Position numbers and translations under genes: made by a program. Shown here in pieces: positions 58,242 to 64,000 of a stretch of 64,000 nucleotides of DNA (position 1 is the stretch's first letter; every line of letters begins with the position of its first letter). The notes beneath the pieces are model-generated. The model was not told the DNA's origin, did not search any database, and saw nothing but the letters and a program-made list of their open reading frames with translations. The stretch comes from a virus. Location of the stretch: IMG/VR virus record IMGVR_UViG_3300035181_002093, positions 62,001-126,000 of that record, one strand, 5' to 3'.

Positions 58242-59909
58242 TCAAGCCTTCTTCCCGACGAAGGCCCCCTCAAAGACCTTCGCGAGGACGCCCTCGTCCT
58301 TCTCGTCCTTCGACAACATGTTGTCGAGCGCGTTACGCGCGTCCGACACGATGTCGTAGACGAGGCGCTTCGCCGCGACCTCACTGCGGTCCGACCCGTC
58401 GACTGCCTTGAGCGTTTCGCCCAATGCGTTCGTCGTGAACCGGCGGGTGTCGTTGTCGTAGACGACCGTTCCCACGACATCGCCCGCATCGAGCAGGCTC
58501 CACTCGCGCGGATGCTCGACGTTGTCCCGCGTGCGGAACTTCACGGTCACCAACCACTGGAGGGGCGTGGCCGGGTTCTTCGACGCAACGTACGCCGGCT
58601 GGGCTTCCATGCCCGCCTGCGTCAGCGGCACACGCACGTTCCGCGCCTTGAGCGACACTCCCGTACGGATCAGCGCCTCGTCTTCGAGTTTCGCACCAAC
58701 GCACTTGATGCAGAACGTGTCTGACTGCCAGCTGCCCGCCATCGACTCGCCGCACGCCTGGCAATCGCCTGCCGAGTGCACTTCGTCGCCGTCGTCGACG
58801 TCCACATACGACGCGGGGTCAACATCGTGCGACGTGCCCCACAGCTCCTCGGTACCCTTCGCGCACAGGAAGTTCCCACGCGTCCAGAGGTGCGGCTGGC
58901 CCGGAGCGTTTGCCGGCGTGATGTCCTTCTGAACCGAAGCCTGCTTGGGCGCCGCGCGATCCCACATCGGCTTCGTCTCACGCATGAACGCCTCGTGCTC
59001 CGCCTGCGCAGCTTGCTCCTGTGCGGCATACCGTACCTGTGCCGCGCGCAGGGACTCCTCGTACTTCGTACGCAAAGATTCCTCGTACTTCTCCTGCTCC
59101 TGCTCCTGCGCCGCGCGCCGAGTCTGCGCCGAACGAGAGCGCATCAAGTAGAGCGTCGAATCGAGAAGCGCGAAGAGCAGCAGCGTGCCCCAGCTGCCGG
59201 TCGCCACGCACCAGACGTAGAACGCGAAGCTGCTCGCGCCCCGCACCTGGAGATACGACAGCACGATGAACGTCGCGACGTAGAGTGCGGTGGCCGCGCT
59301 CGCCATGCACGCCACGACCACCAGAGCGCCTGCTGCCGTGTACAGCACCGCACGCCCGATGCGTGCAATGATCTCGAGACCGCGCAGCGTGAACCGCGCC
59401 GCCTTCGAGTGGCCTTCTGCAGCCTCGAGCGCCTGGAGAGCGCGCGCGAGAAGCAGCGTGAGAACGGCCGTACCTGCGAGCACGAGGATCGTCGTGACCG
59501 GCGCGATGGCCGCACCGACGAAGAGCAGCGTGACCGCCACAACACCGAGCACCACCTGGCAGATGGGCTTGAGCGACCATTGCCAGAGCTTGCCGAAGAA
59601 GTTCGTGACGGGCTTCGCCGCGTACTTCGCACGGTACATCATGTACTGCGCGTACTTCGGGGTCCAGCGCAGCGCCGGAACAACCTTCTTCGCGACCTTC
59701 GTGAGCGCCGCCGCCATGCGCTTCGCGAGGCTCTTGGTCGTCCGTCCGATCGCCTTGAACGGCTTCGCGATGAACGCCGCGGTCTTCTTGGCCGCAGTCT
59801 TGATACGCGTCCAGATGGACGGCTTGTTGTTGGTGGCGGGAACCTCCGCCTTGGTGTCCATCTTCGGGATGGACGTCCGATTCGATGCCGTAGCAGTAGC
59901 CTTGGACAT
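58242..59909 (-). CDS. Multi-pass membrane protein with zinc ribbon
   Basis: A 555-residue protein. The first ~100 residues are very basic and amphipathic (KKTAAFIAKPFKAIGRTTKS, MAAALTKVAKKVVPAL). Four to five membrane helices lie between about 115 and 256 (VVLGVVAVTLLFVGAAI, ILVLAGTAVLTLLLARAL, AVLYTAAGALVVVACMA, WGTLLLFALLDSTLYLM). A coiled coil with repeated KYEESLR, a CQACGES...CIKC zinc ribbon at about 380-402 and a C-terminal soluble domain with FTTNALGETLKAVDG follow. I know no named family with this architecture. Promoter- and tRNA-proximal, it seems to be an independently expressed envelope protein. Confidence 0.65.
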   Translation of the reverse strand: MSKATATASNRTSIPKMDTKAEVPATNNKPSIWTRIKTAAKKTAAFIAKPFKAIGRTTKSLAKRMAAALTKVAKKVVPALRWTPKYAQYMMYRAKYAAKPVTNFFGKLWQWSLKPICQVVLGVVAVTLLFVGAAIAPVTTILVLAGTAVLTLLLARALQALEAAEGHSKAARFTLRGLEIIARIGRAVLYTAAGALVVVACMASAATALYVATFIVLSYLQVRGASSFAFYVWCVATGSWGTLLLFALLDSTLYLMRSRSAQTRRAAQEQEQEKYEESLRTKYEESLRAAQVRYAAQEQAAQAEHEAFMRETKPMWDRAAPKQASVQKDITPANAPGQPHLWTRGNFLCAKGTEELWGTSHDVDPASYVDVDDGDEVHSAGDCQACGESMAGSWQSDTFCIKCVGAKLEDEALIRTGVSLKARNVRVPLTQAGMEAQPAYVASKNPATPLQWLVTVKFRTRDNVEHPREWSLLDAGDVVGTVVYDNDTRRFTTNALGETLKAVDGSDRSEVAAKRLVYDIVSDARNALDNMLSKDEKDEGVLAKVFEGAFVGKKA

Positions 59910-59955
59910 GACCGTCAGGTCTCCTTGGTCCGTCAGGACCGTTAGAATTGTGTCG

Positions 59956-60027
59956 AGCCCCTCGTAGGAATTGAACCCACGACCTGCTGATTACAAATCA
60001 GCTGCTCTACCTCTGAGCTAGAAGGGC
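59956..60027 (-). tRNA. tRNA-Thr (anticodon TGT)
   Basis: Full cloverleaf on the minus strand: 7-bp acceptor (GCCCTTC / GAGGGGC with one T-G), D arm GCTC...GAGC, anticodon arm GCTGA-TTTGTAA-TCAGC (anticodon TGT, reads ACA), and T arm GTGGG-TTCAATT-CCTAC. The CCA is not encoded. ACA is likely a rare codon in a high-GC host. A CATAAT box ends 6 bases upstream. Confidence 0.93.
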
Positions 60028-60033
60028 CGGGCC

Positions 60034-60039
60034 ATTATG
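60034..60039 (-). promoter_or_regulatory. Putative -10 box for tRNA-Thr
   Basis: On the minus strand, CATAAT in aggccataatggcc, ending 6 bases before the tRNA-Thr 5' end. This matches a start site at or near the mature tRNA end. Confidence 0.35.
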
Positions 60040-60045
60040 GCCTAG

Positions 60046-60252
60046 TTAGTTCGCGTTCGGTGACACGTCTCGCGTCTCGCTCATCCGCGCATGCATTGCC
60101 ACCCTCGACGTCAGGCCTGCCATGAACAGCGCGACCTGAATCTTCAGCTCTGCCGCTGTCGAGTCCGCACGCACGATGGCAACCACGACGTCAAGGAGCA
60201 TGTGCGCAACCGGCATCACGACGACCGCATCGCTGATGAAGCCTACTACCAT
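60046..60252 (-). CDS. Small hydrophobic protein
   Basis: A 68-residue protein with a long hydrophobic stretch (MVVGFISDAVVVMPVAHMLLDVVVAIV) and a polar end. The ATG overlaps the stop of the frame before it as ATGGTAG. In the same frame the upstream sequence reads on as DALDHVVAALKFAKLTNRD without a start codon, so the true protein may have been longer before a frameshift. Confidence 0.45.
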   Translation of the reverse strand: MVVGFISDAVVVMPVAHMLLDVVVAIVRADSTAAELKIQVALFMAGLTSRVAMHARMSETRDVSPNAN

Positions 60253-60503
60253 GTCGCGGTTGGTGAGCTTTGCGAACTTGAGCGCCGCGACGACGACGTG
60301 GTCGAGCGCGTCTTTTGTTTCATCGCAAATCCCGCGGTACGCAGCATGTTGATTGCTTGATCTCGTTCACGCGACATCGAATGAACGAGCACCGGCAAAT
60401 CTGGGTCGAGCGTCTCGACCATCTTCCGAGCGATGTCCAGCCCGGTTAGCGGTTTCTCTCGGCTGTTTCGCTTGTTCTATTAGCGGAGGTCTCGGATATC
60501 CAT
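60253..60503 (-). pseudogene. Decayed receiver-like (cyclic-phosphate receiver) gene
   Basis: After a strong AAAGGAGGTGA site, ATG at 60503 reads MDIRDLR and then meets two stops in a row, TAA and TAG (60477-60482). The same frame continues with PLTGLDIARKMVETL, DPDLPVLVHSMS and DQAINMLRTAGFA, the pattern of the cyclic-phosphate-processing receiver domain, whose N-terminus typically has DDIR. A CCGCTAA direct repeat flanks the stop region. A later frameshift is also likely. I read it as an inactivated gene with an internal deletion. Confidence 0.45.
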
Positions 60504-60539
60504 GTAGATATCACCTCCTTTCTTGGCCAGCCGGGCCTT

Positions 60540-60752
60540 CTAGGGAGTGAAGACGATCTTCGAGTCGCCGTGAACCCGGGTTCCAGGGTCCAGGGTTACA
60601 ACCCCGTCCACCGAGACCCTGCCTCGCAGGATGGCCTTCTTGGCCTTCCCTTTAGATAGCTTCATGTCTTCGGAGACCGCGTCGATGAGTGCGAACGTGA
60701 TGACCCGAGACATCGCCTCGAGCGTCGGCTTCATTGGAGGACGATATGCCAT
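60540..60752 (-). CDS. S4-like RNA-binding protein
   Basis: A 70-residue protein. The core [20 protein letters not shown] and [15 protein letters not shown] match the S4 RNA-binding fold: conserved helix, beta hairpin with SVDG and the final GD strand. Its ATG lies inside the end of the collagen-like gene. S4 domains occur in ribosomal proteins and rRNA-modifying enzymes; a small phage version could bind tRNA or ribosome. Confidence 0.55.
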   Translation of the reverse strand: MAYRPPMKPTLEAMSRVITFALIDAVSEDMKLSKGKAKKAILRGRVSVDGVVTLDPGTRVHGDSKIVFTP

Positions 60753-61519
60753 GGCATCGACCCAACAGGGTCAATGGGCGACCCCACGCTCGTCATCGCG
60801 TGTAGTTGTGTACCCAGGCTCGAGGACATACAACTCCCGCCTCCTGTCGAGAACGACTGGACAGCCAAGTTTCCCGTCAGGGACGCGGATGCCGTGTACA
60901 AGGCGTTGCCGAAGCCGATGTACACGTAGTCGTCGTTGGCCACATAGCCGTGCCCAGGCACGGCGTACGGCGTACCTGTGCAGTTGTTGTTGGTGTAGTA
61001 CACCGGTTGGGTGGTGTGGTTCATCGGAACGATGAGCCCATCAGGCACCAGCGTGTACTGGTCACCTTGAGAGATGTACGCCTCTTGGCCAGGCGTCGCG
61101 CTCAGCAAGACGCCGAGACGAGCCCCGCCGTAATCGAACACTACGGCACCCGGGCCTACGGGGCCTACGGGGCCCACGCTGCCCTTGGGCCCCTGCGGCC
61201 CGGCAGAGCCTTGAGGGCCTTGAGCGCCCGTTGCGCCTTGCGACCCCGTCGCGCCAGGACTGCCTGCGGGACCTTGTGGACCCATCGGTCCTACCGCACC
61301 CGTGGCACCCGTGGCACCCGTGGCGCCTTGAAGCCCCTGAGGACCTTGCAGGCCTTGCGCCCCCTGAGGGCCTTGCGGCCCCTGCGGCCCCGCCGAGCCC
61401 TGCGGCCCCGCCGAGCCTTGCGGGCCCTCAGGTCCCGGATCACCCATCGTACCGTTGGCGCCAGCACCTGCGGGGCTACACGCTGAAACCAGAACCAGGC
61501 AGAGGAAGACTGTCTTCAT
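60731..61519 (-). CDS. Collagen-like lipoprotein
   Basis: A 262-residue protein. Residues 1-14 ([14 protein letters not shown]) are a lipoprotein signal with VSAC lipobox. Then come about 38 Gly-X-Y triplets (residues about 25-150) rich in GPQ, GPA and GAT, followed by a beta-rich C-terminal domain with two cysteines ([17 protein letters not shown]). Collagen-like triplets make triple helices; in phages they usually occur in fibres, so here the lipobox suggests a host-surface-exposed trimer, such as a receptor mask or exclusion factor. Confidence 0.75.
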   Translation of the reverse strand: MKTVFLCLVLVSACSPAGAGANGTMGDPGPEGPQGSAGPQGSAGPQGPQGPQGAQGLQGPQGLQGATGATGATGAVGPMGPQGPAGSPGATGSQGATGAQGPQGSAGPQGPKGSVGPVGPVGPGAVVFDYGGARLGVLLSATPGQEAYISQGDQYTLVPDGLIVPMNHTTQPVYYTNNNCTGTPYAVPGHGYVANDDYVYIGFGNALYTASASLTGNLAVQSFSTGGGSCMSSSLGTQLHAMTSVGSPIDPVGSMPWHIVLQ

Positions 61520-61738
61520 GATGAACCTTGAGCGGATGTTTATGCCGCATACCCTTCACATCCTTATGCCCGATTCCAGAGGTCAGTTTAGCCCCCTTGA
61601 CAGGGGCGGGGAGCCGCCCTACCGTAGGGACACAAATGCATCGACCGTAAGGATTCGCCGGCGTCGCCGGTCAGCTCTCCCTCCCAGGTTCTCTATGTCG
61701 TCGTGCGCTCGGATCTCCCCCACGGGGTGCAGGTCGCG
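61520..61738. other. Intergenic region with truncated duplicate of PTH2-like gene start
   Basis: No intact gene. At 61680-61734 (plus) the translation [18 protein letters not shown] is nearly the same as the start of the complete gene at 61990 (KVLYTVIRNDLPHGVQMA), so a partial duplicate lies on the other side of the HNH fragment. A GC hairpin (gggcgg/ccgccc, 61604-61619) is also present. Confidence 0.5.
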
Positions 61739-61951
61739 CTACCGCCGGTGAGGACAGGTCCCGCTGATGCCGATGGCGAGGTTGCAGTTCATGCAAAGCA
61801 CGCGGTACCCACTCGGGTAGCCGTTGTTCTTCAACCACAAGGCGAAACTCGCGGCCTTGCCACGCAGGGACTCTCGATGCTTGCCGCCCCCGCCGTCGAT
61901 GTGGAGGAGTTGTGGGATCGACAAGACCTGCTTCCGGGTGAGCTTGCGCAT
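61739..61951 (-). CDS. Truncated HNH endonuclease-like protein
   Basis: A 70-residue protein: [18 protein letters not shown], then [16 protein letters not shown] and GTCPH. The pattern repeats the C-terminal half of the HNH protein at 1575-2081, but the N-terminal CxxC knuckle is missing, so it is a shortened or decayed copy. It is flanked by two copies of the PTH2-like sequence, indicating insertion into or beside that gene. Confidence 0.6.
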   Translation of the reverse strand: MRKLTRKQVLSIPQLLHIDGGGGKHRESLRGKAASFALWLKNNGYPSGYRVLCMNCNLAIGISGTCPHRR

Positions 61952-61989
61952 CGTGCCACGCTACCGTGTAGCGAAGGTCGCGTGTGGTC

Positions 61990-62307
61990 ATGAGCGACGA
62001 GCAACCCAAGGTCCTGTATACGGTGATCCGCAACGATCTTCCGCACGGCGTCCAGATGGCGCAGGTGTGCCACGCTGCCTCCGAGGCTTCAGGCTACCCG
62101 CCGACGATCGTCATCGCGCTCGCGGTACCCGATGAGGCCTCGTTGCGGCGTATCGCGCTCGCGCTAGGCGAGCAGTCGCTGACCTACAAGCTCATCGTCG
62201 AGGACGCCGGCCCGTTTGCGGGTCAGGCAATGGCCCTCGGCTTGCCCCCGTCCACGGATCGCAAGGCGATCGGAAAGGTCACGAGTGCCTTGCCCCTCGT
62301 GAAGTAA
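61990..62307 (+). CDS. Peptidyl-tRNA hydrolase 2 (PTH2)-like protein
   Basis: A 105-residue protein. The N-terminal strand-helix KVLYTVIRNDLPHGVQMAQVCHAA resembles the PTH2 fold: a VxR(T/N)DL strand, then a G...QxxHAA helix. Later parts (TYKLIVEDAGPFAGQAMALG, PPSTDRKAIGKVTSALPL) also fit. PTH2 releases peptides from stalled peptidyl-tRNA, and the gene lies right next to a tRNA cluster. A GTG six bases upstream (61984) is an alternative start. Confidence 0.65.
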   Translation: MSDEQPKVLYTVIRNDLPHGVQMAQVCHAASEASGYPPTIVIALAVPDEASLRRIALALGEQSLTYKLIVEDAGPFAGQAMALGLPPSTDRKAIGKVTSALPLVK

Positions 62308-62315
62308 CCCTCTTT

Positions 62316-62392
62316 GGAGCTGTGGCGTAAAGCGCGCAGCTCGTGGGTCTTCGGATCCACGAGAGATCCCGGGTCGCGTCCGGGCAGCTCCG
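62316..62392 (+). ncRNA. tRNA-like RNA with UUCG-capped long anticodon arm
   Basis: A 77-base cloverleaf-like element. It has a perfect 7-bp acceptor (GGAGCTG / CAGCTCC), a short D arm (GCG-TAAAGCG-CGC) and a T arm (CCCGG-GTCGCGT-CCGGG). In place of the anticodon arm there is a 10-bp hairpin closed by a TTCG tetraloop (62340-62363). A seven-base anticodon loop cannot form, and T-loop position 58 is C. It may be a decayed tRNA or a structural mimic. Confidence 0.5.
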
Positions 62393-62396
62393 CCAT

Positions 62397-62468
62397 GGCC
62401 TCGTAGCTCAACGATAGAGCACCGGACTTCTAGCCCGGCGACACGTGGTTCAACTCCACGCGAGGTCT
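62397..62468 (+). tRNA. tRNA-Arg (anticodon TCT)
   Basis: Acceptor GGCCTCG / CGAGGTC (one G-T), D arm GCTC...GAGC, anticodon arm CCGGA-CTTCTAG-CCCGG (anticodon TCT, reads AGA; last stem pair is an A-C mismatch), T arm CGTGG-TTCAACT-CCACG. CCA is not encoded. AGA is likely rare in a high-GC genome. Confidence 0.88.
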
Positions 62469-62470
62469 CT

Positions 62471-62542
62471 GCGGGAATAGCTCAGTGGTAGAGCTTTGGT
62501 TCGCAAGAATCAAGGTCGGTGGTTCGACCCCATCTTCCCGCC
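62471..62542 (+). tRNA. tRNA, isotype uncertain (8-base anticodon loop)
   Basis: Acceptor GCGGGAA / TTCCCGC, D arm GCTC-AGTGGTA-GAGC and T arm GGTGG-TTCGACC-CCATC are all normal. The anticodon arm pairs best as TTGGT-TCGCAAGA-ATCAA, which leaves an eight-base loop, or six pairs with a six-base loop. Anticodon GCA (Cys) or CGC (Ala) are possible readings. The sequence starts 3 bases after tRNA-Arg. Confidence 0.75.
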
Positions 62543-62618
62543 CATCTTTCTGCACGTGCTGATAGTATTACGAAACGCGTTGTTCGCGTTGTGCGTGACG
62601 TTCGCAACGTGGACTACT

Positions 62619-62691
62619 GGATTCCGAGCTGCCGGGTGCAGCACCAAGATTGATGGTCTTGGGATGACGGGTTCGAGCCCCGTGGTTTCCG
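62619..62691 (+). tRNA. tRNA-Ile-like (anticodon GAT), degenerate acceptor
   Basis: T arm ACGGG-TTCGAGC-CCCGT is perfect. Anticodon arm CCAAGA-TTGATGG-TCTTGG has six pairs and loop anticodon GAT. The D arm GCTGC-CGGGT-GCAGC is small. The acceptor GGATTCC / GGTTTCC has two T-T mismatches, so the 5' end may be wrongly placed or the gene is decaying. Confidence 0.45.
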
Positions 62692-62696
62692 CGACT

Positions 62697-62769
62697 GGCC
62701 CCCTAGCTCAGTGGTAGAGCGGAAGTGTGATGAAACTTTCGGTCACGGGTTCGACCCCCGTGGGGGTCT
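62697..62769 (+). tRNA. tRNA, isotype uncertain (8-base anticodon loop; GAT/TGA?)
   Basis: Acceptor GGCCCCC / GGGGGTC (one G-T), D arm GCTC-AGTGGTA-GAGC and T arm ACGGG-TTCGACC-CCCGT are normal. The anticodon arm pairs as GAAGT-GTGATGAA-ACTTT, again with an eight-base loop. With U33 at the second loop base the anticodon would be GAT (Ile) followed by G; TGA (Ser) or ATG (His) are other readings. Confidence 0.75.
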
Positions 62770-62778
62770 CCAAACGAA

Positions 62779-62803
62779 GAAAGACGCCGAGTTGGCGTCT
62801 TTC
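62779..62803 (+). terminator. Hairpin terminator after tRNA cluster
   Basis: A perfect 10-bp stem (gaaagacgcc / ggcgtctttc) with a GAGTT loop lies 10 bases after the last tRNA. The stem carries AAA/TTT ends, so it could work in both directions, also for the minus-strand gene ending at 62845. Confidence 0.65.
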
Positions 62804-62844
62804 ACGTGTAGTTGTCCAGCAGCTTCTACATGTAGCCGTCCAAG

Positions 62845-63105
62845 CTACGCGTTCGCGCTGGGCGGGTTCGCCTTCGCGTACGCCTTGAACGCGCGCTTGA
62901 GGTCGGCCTTGTTCTTCAGCTTCAGGATGGCGTTCTCCTGAAGGTTCTGCAGCTCGTCGGCGGCAACGCCTGCCAGATCCTCGGCGAGCATGTCAGCGCT
63001 GTCGACGCCCGTCGCCGTGAAGTCGACGGGGAGGTTGATGGTGATGGGCGTCTTGCCGAGCTTGGCGGTGAACGTGGCGGTGAACTTGGTCTTGGGCTTG
63101 GGCAT
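62845..63105 (-). CDS. Small hypothetical protein
   Basis: An 86-residue protein: a beta-rich N-terminal half (KFTATFTAKLGKTPITINLPVD) and a helical, charged C-terminal half (LQNLQENAILKLKNK, LKRAFKAYAKAN). No recognised family. It starts 12 bases after the SLOG-like gene. Confidence 0.55.
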   Translation of the reverse strand: MPKPKTKFTATFTAKLGKTPITINLPVDFTATGVDSADMLAEDLAGVAADELQNLQENAILKLKNKADLKRAFKAYAKANPPSANA

Positions 63106-63117
63106 GGTGATGTTTAT

Positions 63118-63612
63118 CTAGCAATCCGATGTGGCCGTCAACATCTGCTCACGCCATTGGAGCTGTTTCACCGGACGTTTCACGTAGTCCGCGTACTCGA
63201 GACAATTTGCGGTGCCGCCGGCGCTGCCATCCCAGATGCTCAGGAGCAGGTTGCAGTGATCCACCATCCACTCGTTACGTCGCTGCATCTTCCAGGGCTT
63301 GTAGGAGCCGGGGCTGACGACGTGGATCTCGGCGGCCTTCTTCACGAGGGCTTGGTAGCGTTGCCGTGAAGGCAACGGCCAATTCTCACTCCAGCCATCG
63401 CAGGGCAGGGCCGCATGGAACGGAATGCCGAGTTCCACACACGCCTCGGCCGCCCACATGTCAACACCAAGGGCCATGCCTGAGACGGCAACCAAAGGCC
63501 AGTTCTCGATGAGGCCGTTGCGAAGCGCCTTCTTCACGCGCGCGACCACGGGATGTGCGGGATCCCAGTTGCCCAGCTTGTCGGGACGGTGCCCGGTGAA
63601 AGCGACGATCAC
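63118..63612 (-). CDS. SLOG-superfamily (YpsA/DprA-like) protein
   Basis: A 164-residue Rossmann-like protein: IVAFTGHRPDKLG at the N-terminus, VSGMALGVDMWAAEACVELG in the middle (the GxxxGxD motif of SLOG/DprA proteins) and SIWDGSAGGTANCLEYA near the end. SLOG domains bind nucleotide-type ligands and occur in DNA-uptake, cytokinin-activation and defence proteins. In phages the function of this subfamily is unknown. It overlaps the next gene by 4 bases. Confidence 0.8.
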   Translation of the reverse strand: MIVAFTGHRPDKLGNWDPAHPVVARVKKALRNGLIENWPLVAVSGMALGVDMWAAEACVELGIPFHAALPCDGWSENWPLPSRQRYQALVKKAAEIHVVSPGSYKPWKMQRRNEWMVDHCNLLLSIWDGSAGGTANCLEYADYVKRPVKQLQWREQMLTATSDC

Positions 63613-63887
63613 GAGGGCTTCGACACCAGCTTCAGCTTCTGGGGCAGGGGCCAGTAGCGTTGGGGCTTCTTCGTACGGATGGGGCCTGTGATGAAGCCTC
63701 GGCGATCGCCCGGCGGGAACGTCACTTCGACGACGTAGCTAACCACACGGCGTGAGCCCGTGATCTTCGGGACGTCGGGCATGACGCCTGGGGGCACGAT
63801 CTCGACAATGCGCCCTTCCTTGGTCTTGGTCGACCCGCCGGCCTGCGAGAGCCACTTCACTGTGTCGCCGATCTGGAACTCGTTCAT
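63609..63887 (-). CDS. Small beta-barrel-like protein
   Basis: A 92-residue protein beginning FQIGDTVKWLSQAGGSTKTK, followed by GRIVEIVPPGV and RRVVSYVVEV, a small KOW/Tudor-like beta barrel pattern seen in many phage and plasmid proteins. No assigned function. It overlaps the adjacent genes by 4 bases on each side (ATGA at 63884-63887). Confidence 0.6.
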   Translation of the reverse strand: MNEFQIGDTVKWLSQAGGSTKTKEGRIVEIVPPGVMPDVPKITGSRRVVSYVVEVTFPPGDRRGFITGPIRTKKPQRYWPLPQKLKLVSKPS

Positions 63888-64000
63888 GGTCCTGTCATCC
63901 TCACGCCGAGCTTACGCCCGACATCACGTACCTGCTTGACGACGCTCTCCCAGTGCTTCGAACCGCCGCGCGTCAATTCGCCGTAGACGATCCCGGGATG
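63884..64000 (-). CDS. Hypothetical protein, C-terminal fragment
   Basis: The last 38 residues of a gene cut by the right window edge: YGELTRGGSKHWESVVKQVR then GRKLGVRMTGP. The stop overlaps the next ATG as ATGA. Too short to assign. Confidence 0.5.
   Translation of the reverse strand, partial: HPGIVYGELTRGGSKHWESVVKQVRDVGRKLGVRMTGP

Noticed and set aside
62543-62618. Additional tRNA between the two cluster halves
   Set aside because: Only an imperfect hairpin (cgttgtg / cgcaacg) can be drawn; no T arm or acceptor pairing.

Overview
The window is a gene-dense, high-GC piece (about 63% G+C by eye) of a large tailed-phage genome with a contractile tail. It holds a portal, an HK97-type major capsid protein, a probable capsid maturation protease, a tail sheath, a probable tail tube, a gp5/VgrG-like spike and an endolysin. 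It also holds a complete multi-subunit RNA polymerase of bacterial type. No terminase, DNA polymerase or integrase is visible, and the host cannot be named from this sequence. Most genes overlap by 1-14 bases and many start with GTG, so long transcription units are likely.

Layout. 1-221: the C-terminal end (region 4) of a sigma-70-like factor. 218-5947 (minus): small proteins, an HNH endonuclease, a Cas4/RecB-like Fe-S nuclease and an SNF2-type helicase. 5991-17895 (plus): portal, then an RNA polymerase gene fusing beta to the N-terminal half of beta prime and interrupted by an intein, then a LAGLIDADG endonuclease and three small genes, then the separate C-terminal half of beta prime. 17895-33601: scaffold- or internal-protein-like genes, a 1051-aa virion protein, the intein-containing protease, a decoration-like protein and the major capsid protein, followed by a strong terminator. 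33631-47236: neck, sheath, tube, spike and baseplate genes with many small proteins between them. 47279-55444: zinc-ribbon, holin-like, lipoprotein, papain-like peptidase, a 766-aa P-loop plus HExxH protein, a biotin-carrier-like protein, a fibre-like protein and the endolysin. 55434-61519 (minus): small regulatory or metabolic genes, a 555-aa membrane protein, tRNA-Thr, an S4-like protein and a collagen-like lipoprotein. 61680-62803 (plus): a PTH2-like gene and a tRNA cluster closed by a hairpin. 62845-64000 (minus): three small genes and one cut by the window edge.

How it fits together. A phage sigma-like factor, a phage RNA polymerase and a recurrent YCTATMAT box in front of transcription units suggest a self-encoded, sigma-directed transcription system. 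Several of these boxes lie only 5-6 bases from the start codon, which predicts leaderless mRNAs.

The best candidate for something undescribed is a short recurrent peptide tag, roughly A-[YFH]-x-x-G-x-x-x-A-[LF]-x-x-[FY]-x-[LVI]. It is carried by at least a dozen otherwise dissimilar small proteins scattered through the virion gene block, usually at the N-terminus but also internally or at the extreme C-terminus. It may be a packaging, scaffold-docking or maturation tag. The RNA polymerase arrangement is the second notable system: a beta/beta-prime fusion, an intein in the conserved beta motif, a split beta prime with a homing endonuclease at the break, and an unusual bridge helix.
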